A stretch of DNA of 64,000 bases from an uncultured Prevotellaceae bacterium (lineage in GTDB: Bacteria; Bacteroidota; Bacteroidia; Bacteroidales; Bacteroidaceae), in assembly GCA_902762565.1 (NCBI GenBank), contig CACWOS010000004.1:1-64000 (forward strand), read 5' to 3'. This document shows positions 42,504 through 51,898 of this stretch, in pieces. Position numbers and translations under genes: made by a program. The notes under the pieces are model-generated. The model saw only the letters and a list, made by a program, of their open reading frames with translations. It searched no databases and had not been told where the DNA came from. How positions within the stretch are numbered: the stretch's first letter is position 1; each line of letters starts with the position of its first letter.

Positions 42504-43606
42504 AGAAAGAACACATTCTTGTCATCCGATTCTCTGCTTTGGGCGATGTGGCTATGGTGGTTCCTGTAGTCTGGTCGTTGGCTCATCAGTATCCTGATGT
42601 GCGCATTACTGTGCTGAGTCGTGGCTTTGCGCGTCCTTTCTTCGAAGACTTGGCACCCAATATTGGTTTCATGGAAGCTGACCTGAAGCGAGAGTATCAT
42701 GGTATCAAGGGACTGAACGCCTTGTATCGCAGACTGGCAGCCAAGCAGTTTACTGCCGTTGCTGACCTGCATAGCGTGCTGCGTTCCAGTTTCCTGCGTA
42801 TGCGCTTCAACTTGAATCGCTATCATGTGGCTCATATCGATAAACATCGTAAGGGACGTCGCCATCTTACTGCTGCATCTTCGAAAAAGGAGCTGATTCA
42901 GCAACCCACCTCGTTCGAGAACTATTCGGACGTCTTTAAGCGATTGGGCTATCCTGTCACGATAGAGTTCCATAGCATCTTTGAGAATACACCTACTGGC
43001 AAAGGCGACACCTCCCTATTGCCTGAATCTCTAAACTCTACACTCTCATCCCTCCTCGCAACGCCACACTCTCTCCGAGAGAACTCTCAACTAATCGGCA
43101 TCGCTCCCTTTGCTGCCCACGAAGGAAAGGTATATCCTCCACAGTTAATGGAACAAGTCATCAAGCAGTTGACAGAACTGCATCCTGATGCCCGTATCCT
43201 GCTCTTTGGACGTGGTGAGAGAGAGAACCAACTATTCACTAAGTGGTGTCAGCAGTATCAGCAGTGCGTCTTCGTAAGTCAGCATTTGAAGAATATCCAG
43301 CAGGAACTGATTCTCATGAGTCACCTTGACGTAATGCTCTCAATGGATTCTGCCAATATGCATATGGCTTCGCTCGTTGCCACACCTGTGGTCAGCGTTT
43401 GGGGTGCTACCCATCCTTATGCAGGTTTTATGGGATGGGGACAGAACTCAGAGAATGTCATACAAGCGGATCTCGACTGTCGTCCTTGCAGCATTTACGG
43501 ACAGAAGCCCTGCAAACGTGGCGACTATGCCTGCTTAAACATGATTAAGCCAGAAACTATCGTTGAGAAAATCAACACCCTATTACAAACTAAACAAAAC
43601 AATTAA
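42500..43606 (+). CDS. Glycosyltransferase family 9 (heptosyltransferase-like)
   Basis: A 368-aa GT-B enzyme of family 9, which adds heptose or related sugars to the lipid A core. N-terminal [19 protein letters not shown] and C-terminal [26 protein letters not shown] (near 280-305) are typical. It starts at GTG overlapping the DUF4254 stop. The linker between the two Rossmann halves ([21 protein letters not shown]) contains a short 7-bp periodic run at 43029-43049 and is longer than I would expect. Confidence 0.93.
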   Translation: MKKEHILVIRFSALGDVAMVVPVVWSLAHQYPDVRITVLSRGFARPFFEDLAPNIGFMEADLKREYHGIKGLNALYRRLAAKQFTAVADLHSVLRSSFLRMRFNLNRYHVAHIDKHRKGRRHLTAASSKKELIQQPTSFENYSDVFKRLGYPVTIEFHSIFENTPTGKGDTSLLPESLNSTLSSLLATPHSLRENSQLIGIAPFAAHEGKVYPPQLMEQVIKQLTELHPDARILLFGRGERENQLFTKWCQQYQQCVFVSQHLKNIQQELILMSHLDVMLSMDSANMHMASLVATPVVSVWGATHPYAGFMGWGQNSENVIQADLDCRPCSIYGQKPCKRGDYACLNMIKPETIVEKINTLLQTKQNN

Positions 43607-43610
43607 GCTT

Positions 43611-43772
43611 ATGAAAAAGTACATTTGCGAAACCTGTGGTTATGTGTATGACCCAGAAGTTGGCGATCCTGATAGCGGCATCGCCCCAGGCACAGCCTTT
43701 GAAGACATCCCTGAGGATTGGGTATGCCCCGTCTGCGGAGTAGGCAAGGATGACTTCTCTGTAGAGGAGTAA
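43611..43772 (+). CDS. Rubredoxin
   Basis: A 53-aa one-iron electron carrier: [20 protein letters not shown] with Cys6 and Cys9, and [13 protein letters not shown] with the second CxxC pair. ATG chosen just before KKYIC, 4 nt after the GT9 stop. It probably serves oxidative-stress reduction chains; no rubrerythrin is adjacent. Confidence 0.97.
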   Translation: MKKYICETCGYVYDPEVGDPDSGIAPGTAFEDIPEDWVCPVCGVGKDDFSVEE

Positions 43773-43784
43773 ACCAACAAATAA

Positions 43785-43813
43785 GGGGTGGAAAAGCATT
43801 TCCACCTCTTTTT
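43785..43813 (+). terminator. Terminator after rubredoxin gene
   Basis: GGTGGAAA-AGCA-TTTCCACC, extended by a G-T and a G-C pair, is followed by TTTTT. It ends the DUF4254-GT9-rubredoxin unit. Confidence 0.85.
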
Positions 43814-43815
43814 AT

Positions 43816-43846
43816 TTTGCAATTTCTTAAAAATAAGCTACCTTTG
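43816..43846 (+). promoter_or_regulatory. ychF promoter
   Basis: TTTG at 43816-43819, 19-nt spacer, TACCTTTG at 43839-43846: both Bacteroidetes elements are present at canonical spacing, 29 nt before the ATG. Confidence 0.75.
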
Positions 43847-43875
43847 CAGCCAGAAATAAACGTTTATAAGAAAAG

Positions 43876-44976
43876 ATGTCATTAAAATGTGGTATTGTGG
43901 GGCTGCCCAATGTGGGTAAGTCTACTTTGTTTAACTGCCTGTCAAGTGCAAAGGCACAGGCAGCTAATTTTCCTTTTTGTACGATAGAACCCAATGTGGG
44001 TGTGATTACTGTTCCTGACGAGCGACTGACGAAACTGGCAGAGCTTGTTCACCCAGGCCGTATCGTGCCTGCAACTTGCGAAATCGTAGATATTGCTGGT
44101 CTTGTGAAAGGTGCCTCAAAGGGTGAGGGACTGGGCAATAAGTTCCTTGGAAACATTCGCGAAACGGATGCCATTATCCACGTTCTTCGTTGTTTCGAAG
44201 ACGAGAACATCACCCACGTAGATGGAACCATCGACCCTATTCGCGACAAAGAGATTATCGATACTGAACTTCAGCTGAAGGACCTCGAGACCATTGAGAG
44301 TCGTTTGGCTAAGACAGAAAAAGCCGCAGCTGCAGGCAATAAGGAGGCTAAGATTGAAGTAACAGTACTTAAGGCCTATAAAGAGGTGCTGGAGCAAGGC
44401 AAGAACGCACGTATCGTCGAGTTCGAGAGTAAGGACGAGCAGGATTGCGCACGTAATCTCTTCCTGTTGACAGCTAAGCCCGTGCTGTATGTGTGCAATG
44501 TAGGTGAAGCTGATGCGAAGAGTGGTAATGACTTCACTAAGAAGGTTGAGGCACTCGCTAAGGAAGAAGGTGCTGAGGCCATGATTATTGCTGCCAAGAC
44601 GGAAGAGGATATTGCTGAACTTGAAAGCTATGAGGACAAGCAAATGTTCTTGGAGGAATTGGGTCTTGAAGAAAGTGGTGTCAATCGCTTGATTAAGAAG
44701 GCCTACGCCCTGCTGAACCTTGAGACCTTCATTACTGCTGGTGAGATGGAGGTGAAAGCCTGGACCTATAAGAAGGGTTGGAAGGCTCCCCAATGTGCTG
44801 GTGTCATCCATACCGACTTCGAAAAGGGCTTTATCCGTGCAGAGGTCATCAAGTACGACGACTATATCCAATATGGCTCTGAGGCTGCTGTCCGTGAGGC
44901 AGGCAAGATGGGTATTGAAGGTAAGGAATATGTGGTGCAAGATGGTGATATCATGCACTTTAGATTCAATGTATAA
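43876..44976 (+). CDS. ychF: Obg-like ATPase YchF
   Basis: A 366-aa P-loop ATPase of the YchF/OLA1 family, associated with ribosomes and stress response. G1 [11 protein letters not shown] (residues 8-18), G3 region [16 protein letters not shown], the altered G4 NVGE (which favours ATP over GTP), and the C-terminal TGS-like domain ([30 protein letters not shown]). lgt begins 29 nt later in the same direction. Confidence 0.96.
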   Translation: MSLKCGIVGLPNVGKSTLFNCLSSAKAQAANFPFCTIEPNVGVITVPDERLTKLAELVHPGRIVPATCEIVDIAGLVKGASKGEGLGNKFLGNIRETDAIIHVLRCFEDENITHVDGTIDPIRDKEIIDTELQLKDLETIESRLAKTEKAAAAGNKEAKIEVTVLKAYKEVLEQGKNARIVEFESKDEQDCARNLFLLTAKPVLYVCNVGEADAKSGNDFTKKVEALAKEEGAEAMIIAAKTEEDIAELESYEDKQMFLEELGLEESGVNRLIKKAYALLNLETFITAGEMEVKAWTYKKGWKAPQCAGVIHTDFEKGFIRAEVIKYDDYIQYGSEAAVREAGKMGIEGKEYVVQDGDIMHFRFNV

Positions 44977-45005
44977 CAACGAACACGAATTAAACGAATA
45001 ATTAG

Positions 45006-45854
45006 ATGTTCTCGTTATTGTTTATCAATTGGAATCCGTCGCTGACCATTGGTCCATTCCGCTGGTATTCGTTGTGCTGGCTGATAGGACTGGCGTTAGC
45101 CTATTTCGTGGTCAGAAAGCTCTATAAGGAGCAGAAAATCAAGGACGAATACTTCGACCCTTTGTTTATCTACTGCTTCTTAGGTATCCTGATAGGTGCC
45201 CGTCTGGGTCATTGCCTCTTCTATCAGCCTGACTATTTCCTGACCTCTGGCAAGGGTCTCATTGAGATGTTCCTGCCCATTCATTTCTTGGCTGATGGTG
45301 GCTGGAAGTTTACTGGCTATGAGGGCTTAGCCTCGCATGGTGGTACACTAGGATTGATGATAGCTTTGTGGCTCTATGTCAAGAAGACGAAGCTTAGCAT
45401 TTGGCGCGTATTGGATAATATCGCCATCGCCACAGGAACGACGGCCTGTTTTATCCGCTTGGGCAACCTCATGAACTCTGAGATTATTGGTAAGGTGACA
45501 GATGTGCCCTGGGCCTTTGTCTTCGAGCGTGTTGACCTGATGCCTCGTCATCCAGGCCAGCTTTACGAGGCGATTGCATACGGTATTCTCTTCGTTATCA
45601 TGTGGACCATCTATAAGAGAAGCAGCCAACACCCATCACCTAACACCCAACACCCAAAAGTTGGCTCTGGCTGGTACTTTGGCTTCTGCCTGACGTACAT
45701 CTTCACTTTCCGCTTCTTCATCGAGTATACCAAAGAGATACAGGAGAGTTTCGAGGAAGCCCTGCCTATCGATATGGGACAGATTCTTTCTATTCCCTTT
45801 ATCATCATTGGCGTCGTCTGTATGATAAAAGCCAAGAACGCTAAAACGAAATAA
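45006..45854 (+). CDS. lgt: Prolipoprotein diacylglyceryl transferase
   Basis: Lgt transfers diacylglycerol to the lipobox cysteine of prolipoproteins. The 282-aa membrane protein has the signature [13 protein letters not shown]-like [13 protein letters not shown] (about 158-170), [12 protein letters not shown] and HPGQLYEA. A heptamer tract encodes [13 protein letters not shown] (about residues 205-218) in the loop before the last membrane helices. Confidence 0.95.
   Translation: MFSLLFINWNPSLTIGPFRWYSLCWLIGLALAYFVVRKLYKEQKIKDEYFDPLFIYCFLGILIGARLGHCLFYQPDYFLTSGKGLIEMFLPIHFLADGGWKFTGYEGLASHGGTLGLMIALWLYVKKTKLSIWRVLDNIAIATGTTACFIRLGNLMNSEIIGKVTDVPWAFVFERVDLMPRHPGQLYEAIAYGILFVIMWTIYKRSSQHPSPNTQHPKVGSGWYFGFCLTYIFTFRFFIEYTKEIQESFEEALPIDMGQILSIPFIIIGVVCMIKAKNAKTK
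45626..45660. repeat. Heptamer tract inside lgt
   Basis: CCAACAC, CCATCAC, CTAACAC, CCAACAC, CCAAAAG in register. Confidence 0.85.
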
Positions 45855-45884
45855 CGTTATAATGACTAAAAAGAAATATCCGTT

Positions 45885-45982
45885 CAGGCGAATTTGCAAT
45901 TCGCCTGCCGTGAGTATAAGAATTTGTAATTCTATAAACTATGCTAACAAACAATAAAGCCAAAGGGGATTTGAAAAATCCC
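45885..45982. repeat. Cluster of REP-like palindromes with 3-nt loops
   Basis: CAGGCGAATT-TGC-AATTCGCCTG (45885-45907, 10 bp, perfect), AGAATT-TGT-AATTCT (45919-45933) and GGGATTT-GAA-AAATCCC (45966-45982). The first two share a GAATTTGYAATTC core. They lie after lgt and could also stop its transcript. Confidence 0.75.
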
Positions 45983-46053
45983 AAACTCGCAGCAACCGAA
46001 TTTCTACTGAATGGAGAATTTCTTTAAAATTAAATATTACAAACTCAATAAAT

Positions 46054-47052
46054 ATGACAAATCAACGTTTTTTTATGACAATGCTATTTGCTGTCATGGT
46101 TATAGCTTTTGTTGCCTGCGAAAAAGACGACACAGATAATACAGAGAAAAACGCTAATCCTTCAGAAGCAGTTGGTCCAATAGATGACGTGGTTACGGGT
46201 GAGGCTGTCAACTTGTTTTATACTTCTGCCACATTATATGGCTATGTAAATAATAACCTACAGAATATTACAAGTATGGGGATAGTCTATGGAACAGATA
46301 GCGAAGGTTCGAAATTGGTTAGAACGGGAACCAAAGCGACTGTTTCATCATTTGACCCAGGTACAAACAATCGCCGTTTCTCCGTGCAGCTGACCGATTT
46401 AAAGCCCAACACCACATATTATTATTACGCTTTTGCCGGAATAAAAACTGCGAACAATATTCTCTCATTTACCACTCCTGGTGAGTCGGAGATATGTCCA
46501 GATTCACAGCATCCCCATTTGATAGACCTCGATTTACCAAGTGGAACAAAGTGGGCTTGTTGTAATGTTGGTGCATTATCATCAGAACAATATGGGGATT
46601 ATTATGCATGGGGTGAGAAATATACAAAGAAAGTATACGACCCTCATACATATCAATATTGGCATGAATATGGACCACCTACGGATATAGGTTCCGATAT
46701 CGCTGGAACACAGTACGACGTTGCAACTGAAGAATGGGGGAAAACATGGTGCCTGCCTACGTCAGAACAATGCAAAGAACTCATAAATGAAACCACGTCG
46801 AAATGGACAAGCCGGTATGGTGTTAATGGACGTATTTTCACTGGGAAAAACGGTAATGTCATTTTCCTTCCTGCAACGGGTCAACGTATTCAAGACGGGG
46901 TCTTTGATGTTGAAACATACGGTTATTATTGGTCATCAACTAATAAAAACTCGGTCAATGCTAACGGTTTCTATTTTAACAATTCAAGTATGACATGTAC
47001 AGAGTTTGGTTGTTGCTTTGGATGTACAGTCCGTCCTGTGCAAAGTAAATAA
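46054..47052 (+). CDS. FISUMP-domain lipoprotein
   Basis: A 332-aa lipoprotein (lipobox VIAFVAC). Residues about 50-145 form a fibronectin-type-III-like domain (SATLYGYVNNN... LTDLKPNTTYYYYAFAG), and about 150-330 the Fib_succ_major (FISUMP) domain (LIDLDLPSGTKWACCNVGA, YGDYYAWGE, WCLPTSEQ, GCTVRPVQ). Such proteins are surface-exposed in Bacteroidetes and Fibrobacteres; ligand unknown. Confidence 0.88.
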   Translation: MTNQRFFMTMLFAVMVIAFVACEKDDTDNTEKNANPSEAVGPIDDVVTGEAVNLFYTSATLYGYVNNNLQNITSMGIVYGTDSEGSKLVRTGTKATVSSFDPGTNNRRFSVQLTDLKPNTTYYYYAFAGIKTANNILSFTTPGESEICPDSQHPHLIDLDLPSGTKWACCNVGALSSEQYGDYYAWGEKYTKKVYDPHTYQYWHEYGPPTDIGSDIAGTQYDVATEEWGKTWCLPTSEQCKELINETTSKWTSRYGVNGRIFTGKNGNVIFLPATGQRIQDGVFDVETYGYYWSSTNKNSVNANGFYFNNSSMTCTEFGCCFGCTVRPVQSK

Positions 47053-47080
47053 AAAGGAAAACTTTATATAGATAAACCAT

Positions 47081-47311
47081 ATGGAAAGAAATAGATATAT
47101 ACATACTCTGCGAGAGACACCATACAAAGTAAATATTGAAGGGCGAATGCCAAACGAGGATTTGATAGTCAATATATACGGGATAGACGGCAATCAAATA
47201 GGACTCTATTTTTTCAAAGCTGCAGAGTTGAAAGGGAAGAAAAGTATTCATTTCAAGTATATAGACAGTAAAATCATATGGTTGGAAGATATCAAACCAA
47301 GGTTTCGCTAA
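47081..47311 (+). CDS. Small hypothetical protein (76 aa)
   Basis: A 76-aa frame on the same strand between the FISUMP gene (28 nt before) and the transposase gene. It begins MERNRYIHTLRET and has alternating beta-like sequence (DLIVNIYGIDGNQIGLYFF). No family is recognised and it could be spurious, though its position and lack of a better alternative reading support it weakly. Confidence 0.4.
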   Translation: MERNRYIHTLRETPYKVNIEGRMPNEDLIVNIYGIDGNQIGLYFFKAAELKGKKSIHFKYIDSKIIWLEDIKPRFR

Positions 47312-47351
47312 GACAAACTTGAAAATAGATTTAACGGAGCTGAAATATACG

Positions 47352-47897
47352 ATGATGGAACATCCCCTCACTTCGACTCTCTATTTCACAACCTCGACAG
47401 TCATCGACTGGGTAGATATCTTTTCACGTCCAGCCTATCGCCACATTGTTGTGGAGTCGCTTGACTACTGCCAACAGCAGAAGGGTTTGCGTATTTACGC
47501 CTGGGTACTTATGACAAACCATCTGCATATGGTAGTCGACACAGAGGGCAAACAGACTGTAGGTGATATCTTGCGTGACTTCAAGAAGTTTACAAATAAG
47601 AAGATTCTCAAAGTACTTGAAACAGATGAGCATGAGAGTCGCCGTATATGGATGCTTGACAGATTCCGTTTTGCTGGGGCTAACGACAGACGAATTACAA
47701 ATTACCGCTTTTGGCAGGAAGGCAATCACATAGAAGAGATTTACACACAGGAGTTCCTTTGGCAGAAAATTAATTATATCCATCAGAATCCTGTACGAGC
47801 GGAGATCGTGACGCGGGCGGAGGATTATCTGTATAGTTCGGCAATGAATTATACGGGTGAAAAGGGGTTGCTAAATGTGATAGTTGTAAAGTTTTGA
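47352..47897 (+). CDS. REP-associated tyrosine transposase (Y1/IS200-like, RAYT)
   Basis: A 181-aa single-domain Y1 transposase-like protein. It has the HUH motif in WVLMTNHLHMVVD (about residues 48-60) and a C-terminal helix region with the likely nucleophile Tyr in KINYIHQNPVRAEIV. RAYT proteins cleave and join single-stranded REP palindromes. No IS ends are visible, but REP-like hairpins are found on both sides (45885-45933 and 47946-47960). I prefer the paired ATGs at MMEHPLTS to a TTG 11 codons earlier. It converges on mutS. Confidence 0.88.
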   Translation: MMEHPLTSTLYFTTSTVIDWVDIFSRPAYRHIVVESLDYCQQQKGLRIYAWVLMTNHLHMVVDTEGKQTVGDILRDFKKFTNKKILKVLETDEHESRRIWMLDRFRFAGANDRRITNYRFWQEGNHIEEIYTQEFLWQKINYIHQNPVRAEIVTRAEDYLYSSAMNYTGEKGLLNVIVVKF

Positions 47898-47945
47898 TTG
47901 TTTCGATTATTTTAGCGCATTACAAATGCTTATACTCGCTGCTGC

Positions 47946-47960
47946 CGAATTACAAATTCG
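47946..47960. repeat. REP-like palindrome downstream of RAYT gene
   Basis: CGAATT-ACA-AATTCG, the same core as the hairpins at 45885 and 45919 in opposite orientation. Confidence 0.65.
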
Positions 47961-48014
47961 TCAGAACGAAGGCCGTGTTTTTTTGAATAAAAAGGCGCGT
48001 AATCCGTGCCAAAA

Positions 48015-50633
48015 TTATTTTCCTGAGACGATTTTTTTGATATCGTTTAGCTTGTTGAGGGCTTCAAGGGGCGTGAGGTTGTTGACGTCGAGGCCAAGGA
48101 TTTCGTCACGAACTTGACAAAGGACGGGGTCGTCCAATTGGAAGAACGATAACTGCATGCCCTCGCGACTTTGGGCAATCTCCGCTGTAGGCTTGCCAAC
48201 AGTACCTACAGAGGCGTTGTCAGCCTCTAATTGTTTTAGGATGACATTGGCGCGCTTAACAATACTCTTCGGCATTCCAGAAATTTCTGCCACGTGGATA
48301 CCAAACGAATGCTCTGAACCACCCTTTTCCAGTTTGCGCAGGAAGATAACCTTTCCTTCCACCTCTTTGACAGAGACGTTGTAGTTCTTGATACGCTTGA
48401 AGTTCTTCTCCATCTCGTTCAGCTCGTGGTAGTGCGTCGCAAACAACGTACGAGCCTGAGCTTTGGGGTGTTCGTGCAGATACTCGACAATGGCCCACGC
48501 TATCGAGATACCATCATACGTTGAGGTGCCTCGTCCCAACTCGTCGAAGAGCACCAACGAGCGAGGTGTCACGTTATTAAGGATATTGGCAGCCTCCGTC
48601 ATCTCCACCATGAAGGTCGATTCACCCAAAGAAATATTATCTGAGGCCCCTACCCTCGTGAAAATCTTGTCCACCAAACCAATTTTCGCGCTCTCTGCAG
48701 GCACGAAGCTACCAATCTGGGCCAACAGCACTATCAAAGCTGTTTGGCGCAACAGAGCCGATTTACCTGCCATATTAGGACCAGTGATGATGATGATCTG
48801 CTGGCGCTCTGAGTCAAGATAGATGTCATTAGGCACATAATGCTCGCCCATAGGCAGCTGTGTCTCGATAACAGCGTGGCGACCCTGCTTGATATCAATA
48901 ACGTCACTGGCGTCAATGACAGGACGCACATAATGGTTCTCCTCTGCTGTCTTGGCAGCACTCAGCAGACAGTCCAGATGGGCAATGACATTAGCATTAA
49001 TCTGTATCTGAGGAATAAACTCCTGCATGGCCATGACGAGGTCGTTGAAGAGCTGTGCCTCGAGTGACAGAATCTTGTCCTCAGCACCCAGAATCTTTTC
49101 TTCGTACTCCTTCAACTCCTGCGTGATATAACGCTCTGCCTGAGCCAGCGTCTGCTTGCGCACCCACTCCTGAGGTACCTTATCCTTATACGTGTTGCGC
49201 ACCTCCAGATAATAGCCAAACACATTGTTATAGCCTACCTTCAGCGAGCTGATGCCCGTTTCTTGGGCCTCGCGTTCCTGTATTTGCAAAAGATAGTCCT
49301 TACCTGAATAAGCTATATGGCGCAATTCATCCAAATCGGCATTTACTCCATCACGAATCACGCCTCCCTTGGCTACCTGCTGTGGTGGGTCGTTCTGTAT
49401 CTCGCGTTCTATTCTGTCGCGAATGCTCTCGCAGAGGTTCAGTTGCTCCCCTACCCTTTTCAGCGATTCGTTGTTAGCATAGAGACAAGCAGTCTTGATG
49501 GGTTGGATAGCCTGCAGGGCCATCTTCAGTTGTACCACCTCACGAGGCGACACGCGACCCACAGCAACCTTCGAAATGATGCGCTCCAAGTCGCCAATAC
49601 GATGCAACTGGTCGTCGACACACTGGCGGAACTCAGGTTCACGATAGTAATACTCCACGATATCCAGACGTTCGTTGATGGGCTTCTCGTCCTTCAGTGG
49701 GAACACCAGCCAACGACGCAACATACGACCACCCATAGGAGTTACTGTGCGATCTATCACGTTCAATAGCGACTTGCCATCATCCTGCATTGGACTCAGC
49801 AATTCCAGCGAACGTACTGTGAACTTATCCAGACGGACGTACTTGTCTTCCTCAATACGAGAGATACTGGTGATATGGGCTATCTGCGTGTGCAACGTCT
49901 GCTCCAAGTATTGCAGGATGGCACCAGCAGCAATGACGCCACTCTTCAAGTGGTCAACGCCAAAGCCCTTCAGCGACTTCACGTTGAAGTGTTTGAAGAG
50001 TTTCTGGTGGGCTGTCTGTTCCGTAAATACCCAGTCGTCGAGCTCGAAGGTGACGAGCCGATTGCCAAAGTAACGCTCAAAGTCGTGTTTGCGACCCCTA
50101 TCGTAGAGCACCTCCTTGGGCTGGAAGTTGCCAATAAGCTTCTCCACATAGTCGTAAGTGCCCTCGCCTACCAAGTATTCACCAGTAGAGATATCCAGGA
50201 ATGAGACACCACACGACGCCTTGCCAAAATGTACTGCACAAAGGAAGTTGTTCTCCTTGTAGTTCAGCACGGTATCCTGCATGGCCACACCTGGCGTTAC
50301 CAACTCCGTAATACCTCGCTTGACCAGCTTCTTCGCCAGCTTGGGGTCTTCCAGCTGGTCGCAGATGGCCACACGCTTGCCAGCACGAATCAGTTTTGGC
50401 AAATAGGTGTCCAGTGCATGATGAGGAAATCCTGCCATCTCGTCGCCCTTGTTATAGCCGTTGCTACGATGGGTCAGTGTGATGCCCAGGATACGCGAAG
50501 CAATGATGGCGTCCTCGCAATACGTCTCGTAGAAGTCGCCACAACGAAACAGCAACAAAGCCTCAGGATACTTGGCCTTGAAATCGAAAAATTGTTTCAT
50601 CATGGGCGTCAACTCGCCATCTTTCTTTGCCAT
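48015..50633 (-). CDS. mutS: DNA mismatch repair protein MutS
   Basis: MutS recognises mismatches and recruits MutL. The 872-aa protein has the mismatch-contact motif [12 protein letters not shown] (Phe-x-Glu), clamp and lever domains, and the ABC ATPase part: Walker [15 protein letters not shown], signature [11 protein letters not shown], Walker [18 protein letters not shown]. Start at [15 protein letters not shown]; the frame continues 19 codons upstream over the leader. Y1 transposase-like genes lie on both sides. Confidence 0.97.
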   Translation of the reverse strand: MAKKDGELTPMMKQFFDFKAKYPEALLLFRCGDFYETYCEDAIIASRILGITLTHRSNGYNKGDEMAGFPHHALDTYLPKLIRAGKRVAICDQLEDPKLAKKLVKRGITELVTPGVAMQDTVLNYKENNFLCAVHFGKASCGVSFLDISTGEYLVGEGTYDYVEKLIGNFQPKEVLYDRGRKHDFERYFGNRLVTFELDDWVFTEQTAHQKLFKHFNVKSLKGFGVDHLKSGVIAAGAILQYLEQTLHTQIAHITSISRIEEDKYVRLDKFTVRSLELLSPMQDDGKSLLNVIDRTVTPMGGRMLRRWLVFPLKDEKPINERLDIVEYYYREPEFRQCVDDQLHRIGDLERIISKVAVGRVSPREVVQLKMALQAIQPIKTACLYANNESLKRVGEQLNLCESIRDRIEREIQNDPPQQVAKGGVIRDGVNADLDELRHIAYSGKDYLLQIQEREAQETGISSLKVGYNNVFGYYLEVRNTYKDKVPQEWVRKQTLAQAERYITQELKEYEEKILGAEDKILSLEAQLFNDLVMAMQEFIPQIQINANVIAHLDCLLSAAKTAEENHYVRPVIDASDVIDIKQGRHAVIETQLPMGEHYVPNDIYLDSERQQIIIITGPNMAGKSALLRQTALIVLLAQIGSFVPAESAKIGLVDKIFTRVGASDNISLGESTFMVEMTEAANILNNVTPRSLVLFDELGRGTSTYDGISIAWAIVEYLHEHPKAQARTLFATHYHELNEMEKNFKRIKNYNVSVKEVEGKVIFLRKLEKGGSEHSFGIHVAEISGMPKSIVKRANVILKQLEADNASVGTVGKPTAEIAQSREGMQLSFFQLDDPVLCQVRDEILGLDVNNLTPLEALNKLNDIKKIVSGK

Positions 50634-50687
50634 CTTGTTTCTGCTTATTCTATAAATGATTAACAGGACCTTTTGCCATTTTGCATG

Positions 50688-50695
50688 CAAAGGTA
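50688..50695 (-). promoter_or_regulatory. -7 element of mutS promoter
   Basis: The minus strand reads TACCTTTG, 54 nt before the chosen mutS start. Confidence 0.55.
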
Positions 50696-50700
50696 CAAAA

Positions 50701-50728
50701 AATTCTCAATTCTCAATTCTCAATTCTC
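50701..50728. repeat. Heptamer tract AATTCTC x4
   Basis: Four perfect copies between the divergent mutS and transposase-like promoters. Confidence 0.95.
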
Positions 50729-50738
50729 AATTATTTTG

Positions 50739-50746
50739 TATCTTTG
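50739..50746 (+). promoter_or_regulatory. -7 element for broken transposase-like gene
   Basis: TATCTTTG, 8 nt before the ATG. Confidence 0.55.
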
Positions 50747-50754
50747 CATAAGTA

Positions 50755-51840
50755 ATGGAGAAAAAGGACAATAGCCATAAGACGTGGGCGAACGGCAAGA
50801 AGCCCTCGATGAAGCGACGCTCTGAGCAAAACGACTACACAGAACGTGGCATCTATCTCATCACAATAGCCATTGAGGGCCGCAAGCCCCTATTAGGCAC
50901 ATTAGCAGGAAAGGTCGATGTCCAAGAAGGGCCTGAAAAGCCTCATGTATTACTTTCGCCCTGAGGCGAACGGGTCAAGGAATGTTGGCTTGCCATACCG
51001 CAATATCACCCCTTGGTAGAACCCATGAAGCTCTGCATCATGCCAGATCATATCCACGGCATCTTGTTTGTACATGAAAAGATAGACTGCCATTTGGGGC
51101 ACGTTATCAATGGATTCAAAGCTGGCACGAGAAAGGCAGCACGAGAAATTGGCATTATTACTGAGGCGATACCTCAGCCTACGAAACAGGCCCAAAATGT
51201 TTCTATTCCCCTTTCTGGAGTCTCGTACGCTGAGGCATCGCCTCAGCTAAAACATTCCCCTATCGGCACCCTCTGGGAGCCTGGCTACCACGATCGCCTA
51301 CTGCTTCACAAAAACCAACTGGCGCATATGTTGGCCTATCTCGATGATAACCCTCGCCGCTTGCTGCTGAAGCGCCAGCACCCTGAGTTCTTCTCGCCCT
51401 TGGGCGAACTAACCTTCGCAGGTGTTAAGATGCAGGCGATGGGCAATGCCGCTCTTCTATCCCATCACCAGATGCGACGCTTGCAATGCTCGCGCCACCT
51501 CTATCAGCAGGAGATAGACGGCCTGCAACAGGATTTCCTGAATGAGGGAAAAGCTGGCACCCTCATTATCTCTCCCTGCATCAGTCCTGGCGAACAACAG
51601 ATTGCTACTGCCTGCATCAAGGCACACATTCCTTTCATCGTACTCTTGGTACACGGCTTTCCACCCTTCTACAAACCTCAGCCTCTCTATCTCGAGGCCT
51701 GCGCCGAAGGCCGTCTGTTACTGATGAGCCCTTTCCAATGGCAGAACGAGAAGATTACCAACATGCGACAACGCTGTCTCTATCTCAACGACCTTGCTCA
51801 ACGCATTTGTGAAGAGGCGAACAGACGAAAGCATTTATAA
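50755..51840 (+). pseudogene. Y1 transposase-like / DprA-like fusion with in-frame TGA
   Basis: One 362-codon reading frame interrupted only by TGA at 50962-50964 (codon 70); both halves are in the same frame. The first part (DYTERGIYLITIAIEGRKPLLG) and the part after the stop (KLCIMPDHIHGILFV, with HxH; HVINGFKAGTRKAAREIG; LWEPGYHDRLL) make a Y1/REP-type transposase domain. From about residue 230 a second domain (GTLIISPCISPGEQQIATACIKAHIPFIVLL ... PLYLEACAEGRLLLMSPF) resembles the Rossmann-like DprA/LOG fold. The stop falls where relatives have Leu in LSPLGE. Expect a nonsense mutation; readthrough or recoding is possible but unsupported. Confidence 0.75.
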
Positions 51841-51846
51841 CAAACT

Positions 51847-51880
51847 GATAAAGGGTAGCGTTTAAGCACTACCCTTTATC
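51847..51880. terminator. Bidirectional terminator
   Basis: A perfect 12-bp stem GATAAAGGGTAG with CTACCCTTTATC, 10-nt loop, between convergent genes. Confidence 0.75.
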
Positions 51881-51898
51881 TTGTATAATATTAAACGA

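Noticed and set aside
50962-50964. TGA as selenocysteine codon
   Set aside because: Relatives have Leu there, the position is not catalytic, and the small hairpin is centred on the stop rather than downstream of it.
51847-51880. REP element
   Set aside because: The long stem and 10-nt loop between two convergent stops fit a bidirectional terminator better.
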